Shown here: piece after piece, positions 7,078-13,350 of the stretch | Layout: each line of letters opens with the position of its first letter | Position numbering within the stretch: the stretch's first letter is position 1 | Assembly (NCBI GenBank): GCA_036264235.1 | Contig: DATARH010000284.1 | Coordinates: 1 to 13,643 of the forward strand | Length of the DNA stretch: 13,643 nucleotides | DNA from: DATARH01 sp036264235 | GTDB taxonomy: Bacteria; Pseudomonadota; Alphaproteobacteria; ATCC43930; CGMCC-115725 | Direction: 5' to 3' | Program-made: the position numbers and the translations under genes | The notes under the pieces: model-generated | What the model was told of the DNA's origin: nothing | Seen by the model: only the letters and a program-made list of their open reading frames with translations | The model's database searches: none

Positions 7078-7215
7078 GTCATTCCGGGCGCCGCGCAGCG
7101 GCGAGCCCGGAAGCCAAGAACGGACACATGGAACACCGGCACCGCCGAGGACTTCAATACCGGCCGCGGTGTTCATGGGTTCCGGGCTCGCCGCTGCGCG
7201 GCGCCCCGGAATGAC
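7078..7215. repeat. BIME-like palindromic repeat, copy B
   Basis: This 138-bp element is bounded by GTCATTCC (7078-7085) and GGAATGAC (7208-7215). Its two arms of about 35 bp are inverted copies of each other apart from a one-base indel. Each arm is itself a hairpin. The left unit pairs TTCCGGG (7082-7088) with CCCGGAA (7106-7112), and inside that CGCCGC (7089-7094) with GCGGCG (7098-7103) around a GCA loop. The right unit (7180-7211) mirrors it. This two-inverted-units design matches the BIME organisation of REP elements. It lies between the GIY-YIG start and the flavoprotein gene. Confidence 0.88.
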
Positions 7216-7234
7216 CTGGTTGGGTCGGGCACAC

Positions 7235-7263
7235 TTGCCGGCACCTCCTGCCCTTGCTACTGA
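7235..7263 (+). promoter_or_regulatory. Weak candidate promoter for the flavoprotein gene
   Basis: TTGCCG (7235-7240) and TACTGA (7258-7263) are separated by 17 bp, with TGC just before the second box. The spacing is ideal but the -10 match is poor. It sits in the only 82 bp between repeat B and the flavoprotein start codon, which is why it is listed. Confidence 0.25.
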
Positions 7264-7297
7264 CGGGCAGCGGATTTCGCGAGCGGAGGACGGCCCC

Positions 7298-8809
7298 ATG
7301 GCACAAGGTGCGATCTCGGGCGAATACGATGTTGTAATCGTCGGCGCCGGCAATGCCGGCATGTGCGCGGCGCTGGCGGCGCGCGAGAACGGCGCGCGGG
7401 TGCTGGTGCTCGAGGCGGCGCCGTTCGACGAGCGCGGCGGCAATTCGCGCTACACGGCGGGGGCGCTGCGCTTTGTCTATAACGGCGTCGACGACCTCCT
7501 GAAGCTCTGCGACCTGTCCGAGCAGGAGCTGGCGACCAGCGATTTCGGCACCTACACGCAAGACAAATATTACGACGATCTCGGGCGGCTCACCGACTAC
7601 AAGTCGAACCCCGACATGGCCGAGCTGCTGATCACCAAGAGCCAGGACACGCTGCTGTGGATGCGCGGCAAGGGTGTGCGTTTCGCGCCGATGTATTCGC
7701 GCCAGGCCTTCAAGCACGAGGGCAAGTTCGTGTTCTGGGGCGGGCTCGCGCTGGAAGCCTGGGGCGGCGGGCCGGGGCTCGTCGAGGGTCTCTTCACCGC
7801 GCTCGAAAAGAACGGCATCGATGTCGCCTATGAGGCGCGCGGCGAACACCTGATCGCCGACGATGACGGCGTCCACGGCGTCGTCGCGAACATCGAGGGC
7901 AAGACGACCTCGATCAAGGCGAAGGCGGTGGTGCTGGCCTGCGGCGGCTTCGAGGCCAATGCCGAGATGCGCACCCGCTATCTCGGACCCGGCTGGGACC
8001 TCGCCAAGGTCCGCGGCACCCGCTTCAACACCGGCAACGGCATCAGGATGGCGCTCGAGATCGGCGCGATGTCGTACGGCAATTGGTCGGGCTGTCACGC
8101 GGTGGGCTGGGACTACAACGCGCCCGAATTCGGCGACCTCGCGGTCGGCGACAACTTCCAGAAGCACTCCTACCCGTTCGCGATCATGGTCAATGCGACC
8201 GGCAAACGGTTCTGCGACGAGGGCGCCGATTTCCGCAACTACACCTATGCCAAATATGGCAAATTGATCCTGGAGCAGCCGCACCAGTTCGCCTGGCAGA
8301 TTTTCGACCAGCAGGTGGTGCAGTACCAGCGCGACGAATACCGCATCCGCCAGGTGACGAAAGTGGTGGCGGACACGATCGAAGGGCTGGCCGACAAGAT
8401 GGCAGAATACGCGCCGGTCGACAAGGCGGCCTTCGTCAAGGAGATCGCCGACTACAATGCCGCGGTGCAGCGCGACATTCCGTACAATCCCACGGTGAAG
8501 GACGGCCGCACGACCAAGGGCCTGGCGATCGACAAGACCAATTGGGCGATGCCGCTGGAAAAGCCGCCCTACGAAGCCTATTGCACCACCTGCGGCGTCA
8601 CCTTCACCTTTGGCGGCGTGCGCATCGACACCGACGGCCAGGTGCTCGATGTGGCGCAGAAGCCGATCCCCGGACTCTATGCCGCCGGCGAGCTGGTCGG
8701 CGGCTTGTTCTATCATAACTATCCGGGCGGGACCGGCCTCGTATCGGGCTCGGTGTTCGGCAAGATCGCCGGCACCAGCGCCGGCAAACAGATCGGCCGC
8801 AACCGGTAA
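7298..8809 (+). CDS. FAD-binding dehydrogenase, TcuA-like (fumarate reductase flavoprotein family)
   Basis: 503 residues from the ATG at 7298, preceded by GGAGGA. The open frame continues upstream to 7169, but that part lies in repeat B and is not family sequence. The N-terminus has the FAD-binding GAGNAG (16-21) with Glu39 closing the Rossmann strand, then RGGNSR (46-51), a pattern typical of the tricarballylate dehydrogenase TcuA/CobZ branch. The C-terminus has GGVRIDTDGQV, and AAGELVGG (462-469) followed by YHNYPGGTGL, the second FAD and substrate region of the fumarate reductase/succinate dehydrogenase superfamily. It likely oxidises or reduces a small carboxylate using FAD in the cytosol. 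No TcuB-like iron-sulfur partner or TcuC transporter is adjacent, so tricarballylate is only one option. A palindromic repeat begins 9 bp after the stop. Confidence 0.88.
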   Translation: MAQGAISGEYDVVIVGAGNAGMCAALAARENGARVLVLEAAPFDERGGNSRYTAGALRFVYNGVDDLLKLCDLSEQELATSDFGTYTQDKYYDDLGRLTDYKSNPDMAELLITKSQDTLLWMRGKGVRFAPMYSRQAFKHEGKFVFWGGLALEAWGGGPGLVEGLFTALEKNGIDVAYEARGEHLIADDDGVHGVVANIEGKTTSIKAKAVVLACGGFEANAEMRTRYLGPGWDLAKVRGTRFNTGNGIRMALEIGAMSYGNWSGCHAVGWDYNAPEFGDLAVGDNFQKHSYPFAIMVNATGKRFCDEGADFRNYTYAKYGKLILEQPHQFAWQIFDQQVVQYQRDEYRIRQVTKVVADTIEGLADKMAEYAPVDKAAFVKEIADYNAAVQRDIPYNPTVKDGRTTKGLAIDKTNWAMPLEKPPYEAYCTTCGVTFTFGGVRIDTDGQVLDVAQKPIPGLYAAGELVGGLFYHNYPGGTGLVSGSVFGKIAGTSAGKQIGRNR

Positions 8810-8818
8810 GCCGCAACT

Positions 8819-8905
8819 GTCATTGCGAGCGCAGCGAAGCAATCCCGCACAAGTTGCGCTCCGCACGAGATTGTTCGTCGCCCCTGCGGGTCTCCTCGCG
8901 ATGAC
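8819..8905. repeat. Palindromic repeat of the GTCATTGCGAG type
   Basis: The ends GTCATTGCGAG (8819-8829) and CTCGCGATGAC (8895-8905) are inverted copies with one mismatch, enclosing 65 bp that can fold into further small hairpins such as CCC(CTGC)GGG near 8882. This intergenic repeat type differs in sequence from copies A and B. It lies between the flavoprotein stop and fsr and may affect transcript ends, which is an inference. Confidence 0.8.
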
Positions 8906-8978
8906 AATCGGGTTGACGGATGGAAGGGTTGCGGGCTTGGCGCTTTTCCTGCCGGCGCCGCAGTGAGATGATTCCGGT

Positions 8979-10235
8979 ATGAGCACGGTCGCGGTCGAGA
9001 ACAGACGGGTCGCCGAAGGCGCGGCGTTCTCGATCATCCTGGCGCTCGGCTTTTCGCACTTCCTCAACGACACGATGCAGTCGCTGGTGCCGGCGCTGTA
9101 TCCGATGCTGAAGGATTCGTACGGGCTCAGCTTCGCGCAAATCGGCCTGATCACGCTGGTGATGCAGGTGACCTCGTCGATGTTGCAGCCGGTGGTCGGT
9201 CATCTCGCCGACCGGCGGCCGCAGCCCTATTCGCTGGCGACCGGCATGGCCTTCACCTTCACCGGACTGGTGCTGCTGGCGCATGCGACGAGCTTTCCGG
9301 TGCTGCTGGTGGCGGCGGCAACGGCCGGGATCGGCTCGGCGGTGTTCCACCCGGAAGCCTCGCGCATGGCGCGGCTCGCCTCGGGCGGCCGGCACGGGCT
9401 GGCGCAGTCGCTGTTTCAGGTCGGCGGCAATGTCGGCTCCGCGCTGGGCCCGCTGCTCGCCGCCTTTATCGTGATCCCCCGCGGCCAGGGCAGCGTCGCC
9501 TGGTTTTCGGCGGCGGCGCTCCTGGCGATGGTCGTGCTGGTGCGGGTCGGCAACTGGTTCCGCCGCGAGCGGAACGCGCCGACGCGGGCGCGCAGCTGGC
9601 ACGGCGGCGAGGCACCGGACCTGTCGCGCCGGCGGGTTTTCTGGGCGGTGATGATCCTCTTGGCGCTGATCTTCTCGAAGGCGTTCTACCAGGCCGGCAT
9701 CACAAGCTATTTGATCTTTTACCTGACCGGTAAATTCCAGATCACGGTCGCCTCGGCGCAAATCTATCTGTTCGCGTTTCTCGCCTCGGTCGCGATCGGC
9801 ACGCTGGTCGGCGGGCCGCTCGGCGACCGGATCGGCAGAAAGGCGGTGATCTGGGGCTCGATCGTCGGGGTGCTGCCGTTCGCGCTGATGCTGCCCTATG
9901 CCGGGCTGTTCTGGACCGGCGTCTTGATCGTGATCGTCGGGCTGGTGCTGGCCTCGGCGACTTCGGCGATCATCGTCTACGCGCTCGACCTCTTGCCGGG
10001 GCGGATCGGCATGGTGTCGGGCATGTTTTTCGGCCTGTCGTTCGGCCTGGCCGGGATCGGCGCGGCGGCGCTCGGCAGGCTCGCCGATCTGACCAGCATC
10101 GACCACGTCTACAAGCTCTGCGCCTTTCTCCCGGCGATCGGCCTCCTGACCGCGTTCCTGCCCGATATCGGCCGCACCGCGCCGCCAAAACCAAAGGCCG
10201 CCCCCGAAGGGGCGGCGCCGGCCGCGGCAGAGTAG
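8979..10235 (+). CDS. fsr: MFS transporter of the fosmidomycin-resistance (Fsr) family
   Basis: 418 residues with about twelve hydrophobic segments, the usual size of an inner-membrane major facilitator. The stretch FHPEASRMARLASGGRHG (123-140) followed by LAQSLFQVGGN is nearly the same as in E. coli Fsr, and the N-terminal SHFLNDTMQSLVPALYP (26-42) is also typical. Loop motifs HLADRRP (75-81) and GGPLGDRIGRKAV fit MFS motif A in each half. The family exports drugs and probably metabolites by proton antiport. The natural substrate here is unknown. The ATG at 8979 has only a weak upstream site (GAG at about 10 bp). The stop TAG overlaps the AGGAGG of the next gene, so the two are probably one operon. 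The last codons encode an Ala/Pro-rich tail that contains a perfect 8-bp hairpin. Confidence 0.86.
   Translation: MSTVAVENRRVAEGAAFSIILALGFSHFLNDTMQSLVPALYPMLKDSYGLSFAQIGLITLVMQVTSSMLQPVVGHLADRRPQPYSLATGMAFTFTGLVLLAHATSFPVLLVAAATAGIGSAVFHPEASRMARLASGGRHGLAQSLFQVGGNVGSALGPLLAAFIVIPRGQGSVAWFSAAALLAMVVLVRVGNWFRRERNAPTRARSWHGGEAPDLSRRRVFWAVMILLALIFSKAFYQAGITSYLIFYLTGKFQITVASAQIYLFAFLASVAIGTLVGGPLGDRIGRKAVIWGSIVGVLPFALMLPYAGLFWTGVLIVIVGLVLASATSAIIVYALDLLPGRIGMVSGMFFGLSFGLAGIGAAALGRLADLTSIDHVYKLCAFLPAIGLLTAFLPDIGRTAPPKPKAAPEGAAPAAAE
10197..10216 (-). terminator. Perfect hairpin, possible terminator for antisense transcripts
   Basis: GCCGCCCC (10197-10204) and GGGGCGGC (10209-10216) form a perfect 8-bp stem. 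Read on the minus strand the loop is TTCG, the very stable UUCG tetraloop, and the stem is followed by CCTTTGGTTTTGG, a loose T-rich tract. On the plus strand no T-run follows. It lies inside the 3' end of fsr. It could stop minus-strand transcripts coming from the GlcG-like gene, or it could be a chance product of an Ala/Pro-rich tail. Confidence 0.35.
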
Positions 10236-10245
10236 GAGGCGAGCG

Positions 10246-10875
10246 ATGGCGAAGCCGCGCACGGTCACCGTCTATATCGATTACAAGAGTCCCTACGCGT
10301 ATCTCGCCAAGGACCTCGCTTATGGGCTGGCCGAGGACATCCCCGGCGTCACGCTCGACTGGCTGCCCTACATCCTCGACATCCCGAAATTCCTCGGCTC
10401 GGCGCGGCTCGATGCGCAGGGCAATGTCATCGAGGCCGAGCGCAACGACCACCAGTGGCGGCGGGTGCGCTACAGCTACATGGATTGCCGCCGCCAGGCG
10501 ACAAAGCGCGGCCTGGTGATCCGCGGGCCGCAGAAGATCTGGGATTCGACGCTCGCCGCCTGCGGCATGCTCTACGCCAAGCCGCATCGCGAGGACGTGC
10601 TGCACCGCTACCAGGACATCGCGTTCGAGCGGTTCTGGAAGCGCGAGCTCGACATCGAAAACCCGGCGGCGGTGGCGGCGGTGCTGACCGAGGCCGGCGC
10701 CGAGGCCGGGGGGTTCGCCGCCTGGGCCGAGCGCGACGGCCGTGCCGAGGTGTCGCGGATTTCCCGCGAGGCCGAGGCCAAGGGCGTCTTCGGGGTGCCG
10801 AGCTTTGTCGTCGATGGCGAGCTGTTCTGGGGCAGCGAACACCTGCCCGACATCCGGGCGATGCTCGCCGCGTAA
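10246..10875 (+). CDS. DsbA-family protein, 2-hydroxychromene-2-carboxylate isomerase-like
   Basis: 209 residues, the normal length for this group. AGGAGG lies 6 bp before the ATG and overlaps the fsr stop. The N-terminus reads VYIDYKSPYAYLA: a thioredoxin-like strand followed by SPYAY instead of a CxxC pair, as in glutathione-dependent HCCA isomerases and kappa-class glutathione transferases, where the Ser activates glutathione. The C-terminal GVFGVPSFVVDGELFWGSEH (180-199) carries the cis-proline (P185) and the typical end of the fold. No signal peptide is seen, so it should act in the cytosol. Known members isomerise a ring-cleavage product in naphthalene-type degradation. Here there are no other genes of that pathway, so a general glutathione-dependent isomerase or transferase is the safer label. 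It ends 4 bp from the stop of the convergent GlcG-like gene. Confidence 0.87.
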   Translation: MAKPRTVTVYIDYKSPYAYLAKDLAYGLAEDIPGVTLDWLPYILDIPKFLGSARLDAQGNVIEAERNDHQWRRVRYSYMDCRRQATKRGLVIRGPQKIWDSTLAACGMLYAKPHREDVLHRYQDIAFERFWKRELDIENPAAVAAVLTEAGAEAGGFAAWAERDGRAEVSRISREAEAKGVFGVPSFVVDGELFWGSEHLPDIRAMLAA

Positions 10876-10879
10876 CCCG

Positions 10880-11365
10880 CTATTTCAGCTGGTCTGCGAC
10901 CTTGTCGATGCCGGTCTTGGCACAGGCCTCGTCCTTCTCGCCGCCCGGCGCGCCGGAGACACCAACCGCGCCGATCGTCTCGTCGCCGATCTTGATCGGC
11001 AGCGCCCCCTGATTGGCGATGATGTTGGTCAGGTGCACCTGGCCGGTGGTCGGGTTGTCCTTGACCCGCTGTGCGAACTCACCGGACGGAATGCGGAAGG
11101 TGCGAGCGGTGAAAGCCTTGCGAAAGCTGTTTTCCATCGTGTGCGGCCCGGTGTCGTCACCGCGCAGATGCACAATCAGTTCGCCGTTGCGGCCGACCAC
11201 GGCGACCGACACGCGGTAGCCCTGTCCCTTGCAGGTCTCGGCGGCGGTCGTCGCGATCGTCACCGCCGTCGCCAGCGGCAAATCCTTATGCGCGAGCAGT
11301 TGCGCCTGCGCGGGTGCCACAAACAGCACGGCGGCGCCGGCGAGCGCGGCGAAACGGTAGAGCAT
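10880..11365 (-). CDS. Secreted GlcG/HbpS-family heme-binding-like protein
   Basis: 161 residues with a clear signal peptide: Arg4, a hydrophobic core at about 5-18, and an AQA-Q cleavage site after residue 21. GGGGAGGAA precedes the ATG at good distance. The mature part matches the GlcG/HbpS fold: VSVAVVGRNGELIVHLRGDD, HTMENSFRKAFTARTF, and the Gly-rich IGAVGVSGAPGGEKDEAC near the end. Members bind heme or small ligands, and most have no proven function. Cys45 and Cys148 are the only cysteines of the mature protein and could pair in the periplasm. The gene is convergent with the DsbA-like gene (4 bp between stops) and lies 102 bp downstream of the lytic transglycosylase gene on the same strand, so it may be read from its own promoter or from the upstream one. 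Confidence 0.88.
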   Translation of the reverse strand: MLYRFAALAGAAVLFVAPAQAQLLAHKDLPLATAVTIATTAAETCKGQGYRVSVAVVGRNGELIVHLRGDDTGPHTMENSFRKAFTARTFRIPSGEFAQRVKDNPTTGQVHLTNIIANQGALPIKIGDETIGAVGVSGAPGGEKDEACAKTGIDKVADQLK

Positions 11366-11467
11366 GGCGGTTCCTCCCCATAGGCCGGCTCAAGGGCCAG
11401 GCGTCCGCATCGTAGCAGGCGGTCGCGTCGGCGCCGAAATCACGCGCCGGTGATGTCGGCGCGATGT

Positions 11468-12319
11468 TCAGCTCGGCATCGCGATGCAGGCGCCGCCGAC
11501 CGCCTGGATGCGCTGGCAGATTGTGGCGGCTGCGTCGCGCGTCGGCTCCGGCAGGCGGATTTGGTAGAACGGCCGCGTGCCGCGGCTGCGCAGGACACGG
11601 CCGATGATCATCGGCTTCGCGTCGCCGATCACCCCGGCATAGCGGCTGGCCGCACGGCGGAACGTCGCGAGGGCCAGCGCCTTCGAGAAGTTGCCGGCCA
11701 GCTGGACACCCCAGGGCGCCCAGATCGACGCCTCGACCGGTGCGTTGCCGCTGCGGCGCAGCTGCGCAGCCAATTGGACACACGAACCATCCGCTTCGGA
11801 GTCGTCCTCGGGCACCGCCGCGCTCGGCTTGCTGCTGCCGGAGCCCTGCCAGTCCTCGGCGGCGCGGGCGGTGACGAACTGCACGTAATTGCGGGTCTCG
11901 CGCGGCAGTTCGCCATGCCCGGCGAGCCAATCGGCGACGCGCTGCGATCCGGCGTTGTACGCCGCCGCGGCGAGCCCGAGATTGCCGAAGCGGCGCTTCA
12001 AATCGGCCAGAAGCCGGGCCGATTTCGGGATCGCCTGCTCCGGGTCGAACGGATCGGCGAGACCGCGCGCCGCCGCGGTGCCGGGCATGAATTGGGCAAT
12101 GCCCTGCGCCCCGGCCGGGCTGACGACGGCGGCGCGGAAGCTGCTCTCGCGCCAGATGATACGGGTAAAGAACCCGACCGGCAGCCCGTTAGCCTGCGCC
12201 GCGCGCTCTATCAGCCGGCAAACGGTCTGATCGACCGGCTCCATCGCCGGGGCCGCCGAGACCGGCCCGGCGACGGCGATGCAGGCCAGCACTAGCAACA
12301 GGAGACGTGGAAGGGGCAT
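11468..12319 (-). CDS. Lytic transglycosylase with SLT domain and SPOR-like C-terminus
   Basis: 283 residues. A signal peptide (hydrophobic core at about 6-18, cleavage near VSAA at 20-23) sends it to the periplasm. The SLT domain spans about 35-150 and cleaves the MurNAc-GlcNAc bond of peptidoglycan with formation of 1,6-anhydroMurNAc. Visible motifs are the catalytic Glu58 in WRESSF, GAQGIAQFMPGTA (70-82), AAAYNAG (118-124) and NYV (144-146). A Ser/Glu/Asp-rich linker (about 158-178) follows, then a region from about 200 beginning WAPWGVQLAGNF and running to the end that resembles a SPOR domain, which binds denuded glycan strands at division sites. The start at 12319 has no strong Shine-Dalgarno site, but it gives a well-formed signal peptide. 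It is divergent from the dioxygenase gene over 125 bp. Confidence 0.9.
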   Translation of the reverse strand: MPLPRLLLLVLACIAVAGPVSAAPAMEPVDQTVCRLIERAAQANGLPVGFFTRIIWRESSFRAAVVSPAGAQGIAQFMPGTAAARGLADPFDPEQAIPKSARLLADLKRRFGNLGLAAAAYNAGSQRVADWLAGHGELPRETRNYVQFVTARAAEDWQGSGSSKPSAAVPEDDSEADGSCVQLAAQLRRSGNAPVEASIWAPWGVQLAGNFSKALALATFRRAASRYAGVIGDAKPMIIGRVLRSRGTRPFYQIRLPEPTRDAAATICQRIQAVGGACIAMPS

Positions 12320-12389
12320 CGCGGGGAAAATCGGCCGGGGCTAAGAAGACTGCCGCAAACGACAGGCGAACGCAAAATCCCCGCCCACG

Positions 12390-12416
12390 TTGCCGCCGCC
12401 GCCCCTGTGCTATCCT
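12390..12416 (+). promoter_or_regulatory. Candidate promoter of the dioxygenase/lyase operon
   Basis: TTGCCG (12390-12395) and TATCCT (12411-12416) with an upstream TGC that would make an extended -10. The spacer is 15 bp, shorter than the ideal 17. Start of transcription would be near 12423, leaving a leader of about 22 nt that still contains the GAGG site (12433-12436). It lies in the 125-bp divergent gap with the lytic transglycosylase gene. Confidence 0.4.
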
Positions 12417-12444
12417 GCCGCGAACGCGCGATGAGGCCCGCCGA

Positions 12445-13350
12445 ATGCCCCTGTCGATCCGTCCGCTGCACCCGGTGTTTGTCGGCGAGGTTGCCGGCAT
12501 CGATTGCCGCAACCCGCTGAACCCGGACGAGGTCGCCGCGATCGGGGCCGGCATGGACCGCTACGCGGTGCTGGTATTTCGCGACCAGCGGCTCACGGAT
12601 GAACAGCAGCTTGCCTTCACCAGGCATTTCGGCGAGTTGGAGAATTACCGCACGCCGGGTCATGTCCGCCGCCGGGACGAGTCGCGGCTCGGGGCCGGCA
12701 TGGCCGATTTCTCGAACCTCGACAAAGCCGGCAACATCATGCCGGCGGACGACCGGGTGTGGTTCTTCAAACTGGCCGACCGGCTGTGGCATTCCGACAG
12801 CTCGTTCCGGCCGGTGCCGGCGAAATATTCGCTGTTGTCCGGCCGCGTGCTGCCGTCCTGGGGCGGCAATACCGAATTTGCCGATATGCGTGCCGCCTAT
12901 GACGCGCTCGACGACCGCACCAAATCCGAGATCGAAGACCTGGTTTGCGAGCATTCGCTGATCTTTTCGCGCGAAGCGATCGGCTTCACCGAACTGTCAC
13001 CGGCCGAACTCGGGGCCTTCCGGCCGGTGCGGCAGCGGCTGGTGCGGACGCATCCGGAGACCGGCCGCAAATCGCTGTTCCTCTCAGCGCACGCCGGCGC
13101 GATCCTGGGCTGGACCGTGCCCGAGGCGCGGATGTTCCTGCGCGATTTGACCGAGCATGCCACGCGGCCGCAATTCGTCTATTCGCACCGGTGGCGGCCC
13201 TGGGATCTGGTGATGTGGGACAACCGGCAGGTGATGCACCGCGCCCGCCGCTTCGACGACCGCAACGAGGTGCGCGACGTGCGCCGCACGACCCTGGCCG
13301 GCGACGCGCCGACCATCGCGCAACCGGAAGCCGAGGAGGCGCTGGCATGA
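12445..13350 (+). CDS. TauD/TfdA-family Fe(II)/2-oxoglutarate-dependent dioxygenase, TfdA-like
   Basis: 301 residues from the ATG at 12445, with GAGG 8 bp upstream. An in-frame ATG at 12307 would add 46 basic residues with no family similarity. The iron ligands are visible: His116 and Asp118 in LWHSDSSF, and His265 in WDNRQVMHRARRFD, with Arg280/Arg281 in the RRTTL segment to bind 2-oxoglutarate. The stretches GGNTEFADMRAAYDAL, LVRTH, HATRPQFVYSHRW and DLVMWDNRQVMHR closely resemble 2,4-dichlorophenoxyacetate dioxygenase TfdA rather than taurine dioxygenase. Such enzymes hydroxylate a carbon next to a heteroatom and split off a glyoxylate-type fragment. Chromosomal TfdA-like enzymes occur in bacteria never exposed to herbicides, so the natural substrate is unknown. 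The TGA overlaps the next start codon (ATGA), showing translational coupling with the lyase gene. Confidence 0.9.
   Translation: MPLSIRPLHPVFVGEVAGIDCRNPLNPDEVAAIGAGMDRYAVLVFRDQRLTDEQQLAFTRHFGELENYRTPGHVRRRDESRLGAGMADFSNLDKAGNIMPADDRVWFFKLADRLWHSDSSFRPVPAKYSLLSGRVLPSWGGNTEFADMRAAYDALDDRTKSEIEDLVCEHSLIFSREAIGFTELSPAELGAFRPVRQRLVRTHPETGRKSLFLSAHAGAILGWTVPEARMFLRDLTEHATRPQFVYSHRWRPWDLVMWDNRQVMHRARRFDDRNEVRDVRRTTLAGDAPTIAQPEAEEALA

Larger units (their letters stand above)
6609..7215. mobile_element. Candidate repeat/GIY-YIG/repeat unit
   Basis: Two directly oriented BIME-like repeats (6609-6752 and 7078-7215) flank a 288-bp GIY-YIG endonuclease gene, with only 19 bp and 18 bp separating the gene from each repeat. 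The compact, symmetrical layout suggests the three parts belong together. It is reminiscent of REP sequences with RAYT transposases, although the nuclease here is of a different family. No target-site duplication or transposase was identified, so mobility is an inference. The alternative is that these common repeats simply landed on both sides of a small gene. Confidence 0.4.

Noticed and set aside
7169..7297. N-terminal extension of the flavoprotein to 7169
   Set aside because: The added residues are a translation of repeat B, and the ATG at 7298 has a proper Shine-Dalgarno site just before the FAD-binding strand.
8913..8941. TTGACG as the -35 box of an fsr promoter
   Set aside because: No acceptable -10 hexamer is found 16-18 bp downstream. 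fsr might be read from upstream or from an unrecognised promoter.
7154..9154. 666-codon minus-strand open frame
   Set aside because: It runs antisense through the flavoprotein gene, repeat B and repeat C. Its composition (His, Arg and Ala rich, no domain) is typical of a shadow frame in a GC-rich genome.
8820..10268. 482-codon minus-strand open frame opposite fsr
   Set aside because: Low-complexity Arg/Gln/Asp-rich translation with no recognisable motif, while the opposite strand encodes a clear MFS transporter.
11366..11467. Terminator between the lytic transglycosylase and GlcG-like genes
   Set aside because: A short ATCAC/GTGAT stem exists near 11440, but it has only five pairs and no following T-run.
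12307..12444. N-terminal extension of the dioxygenase to 12307
   Set aside because: The 46 extra residues are basic and unlike the family, and would overlap the divergent gene's start and the candidate promoter.
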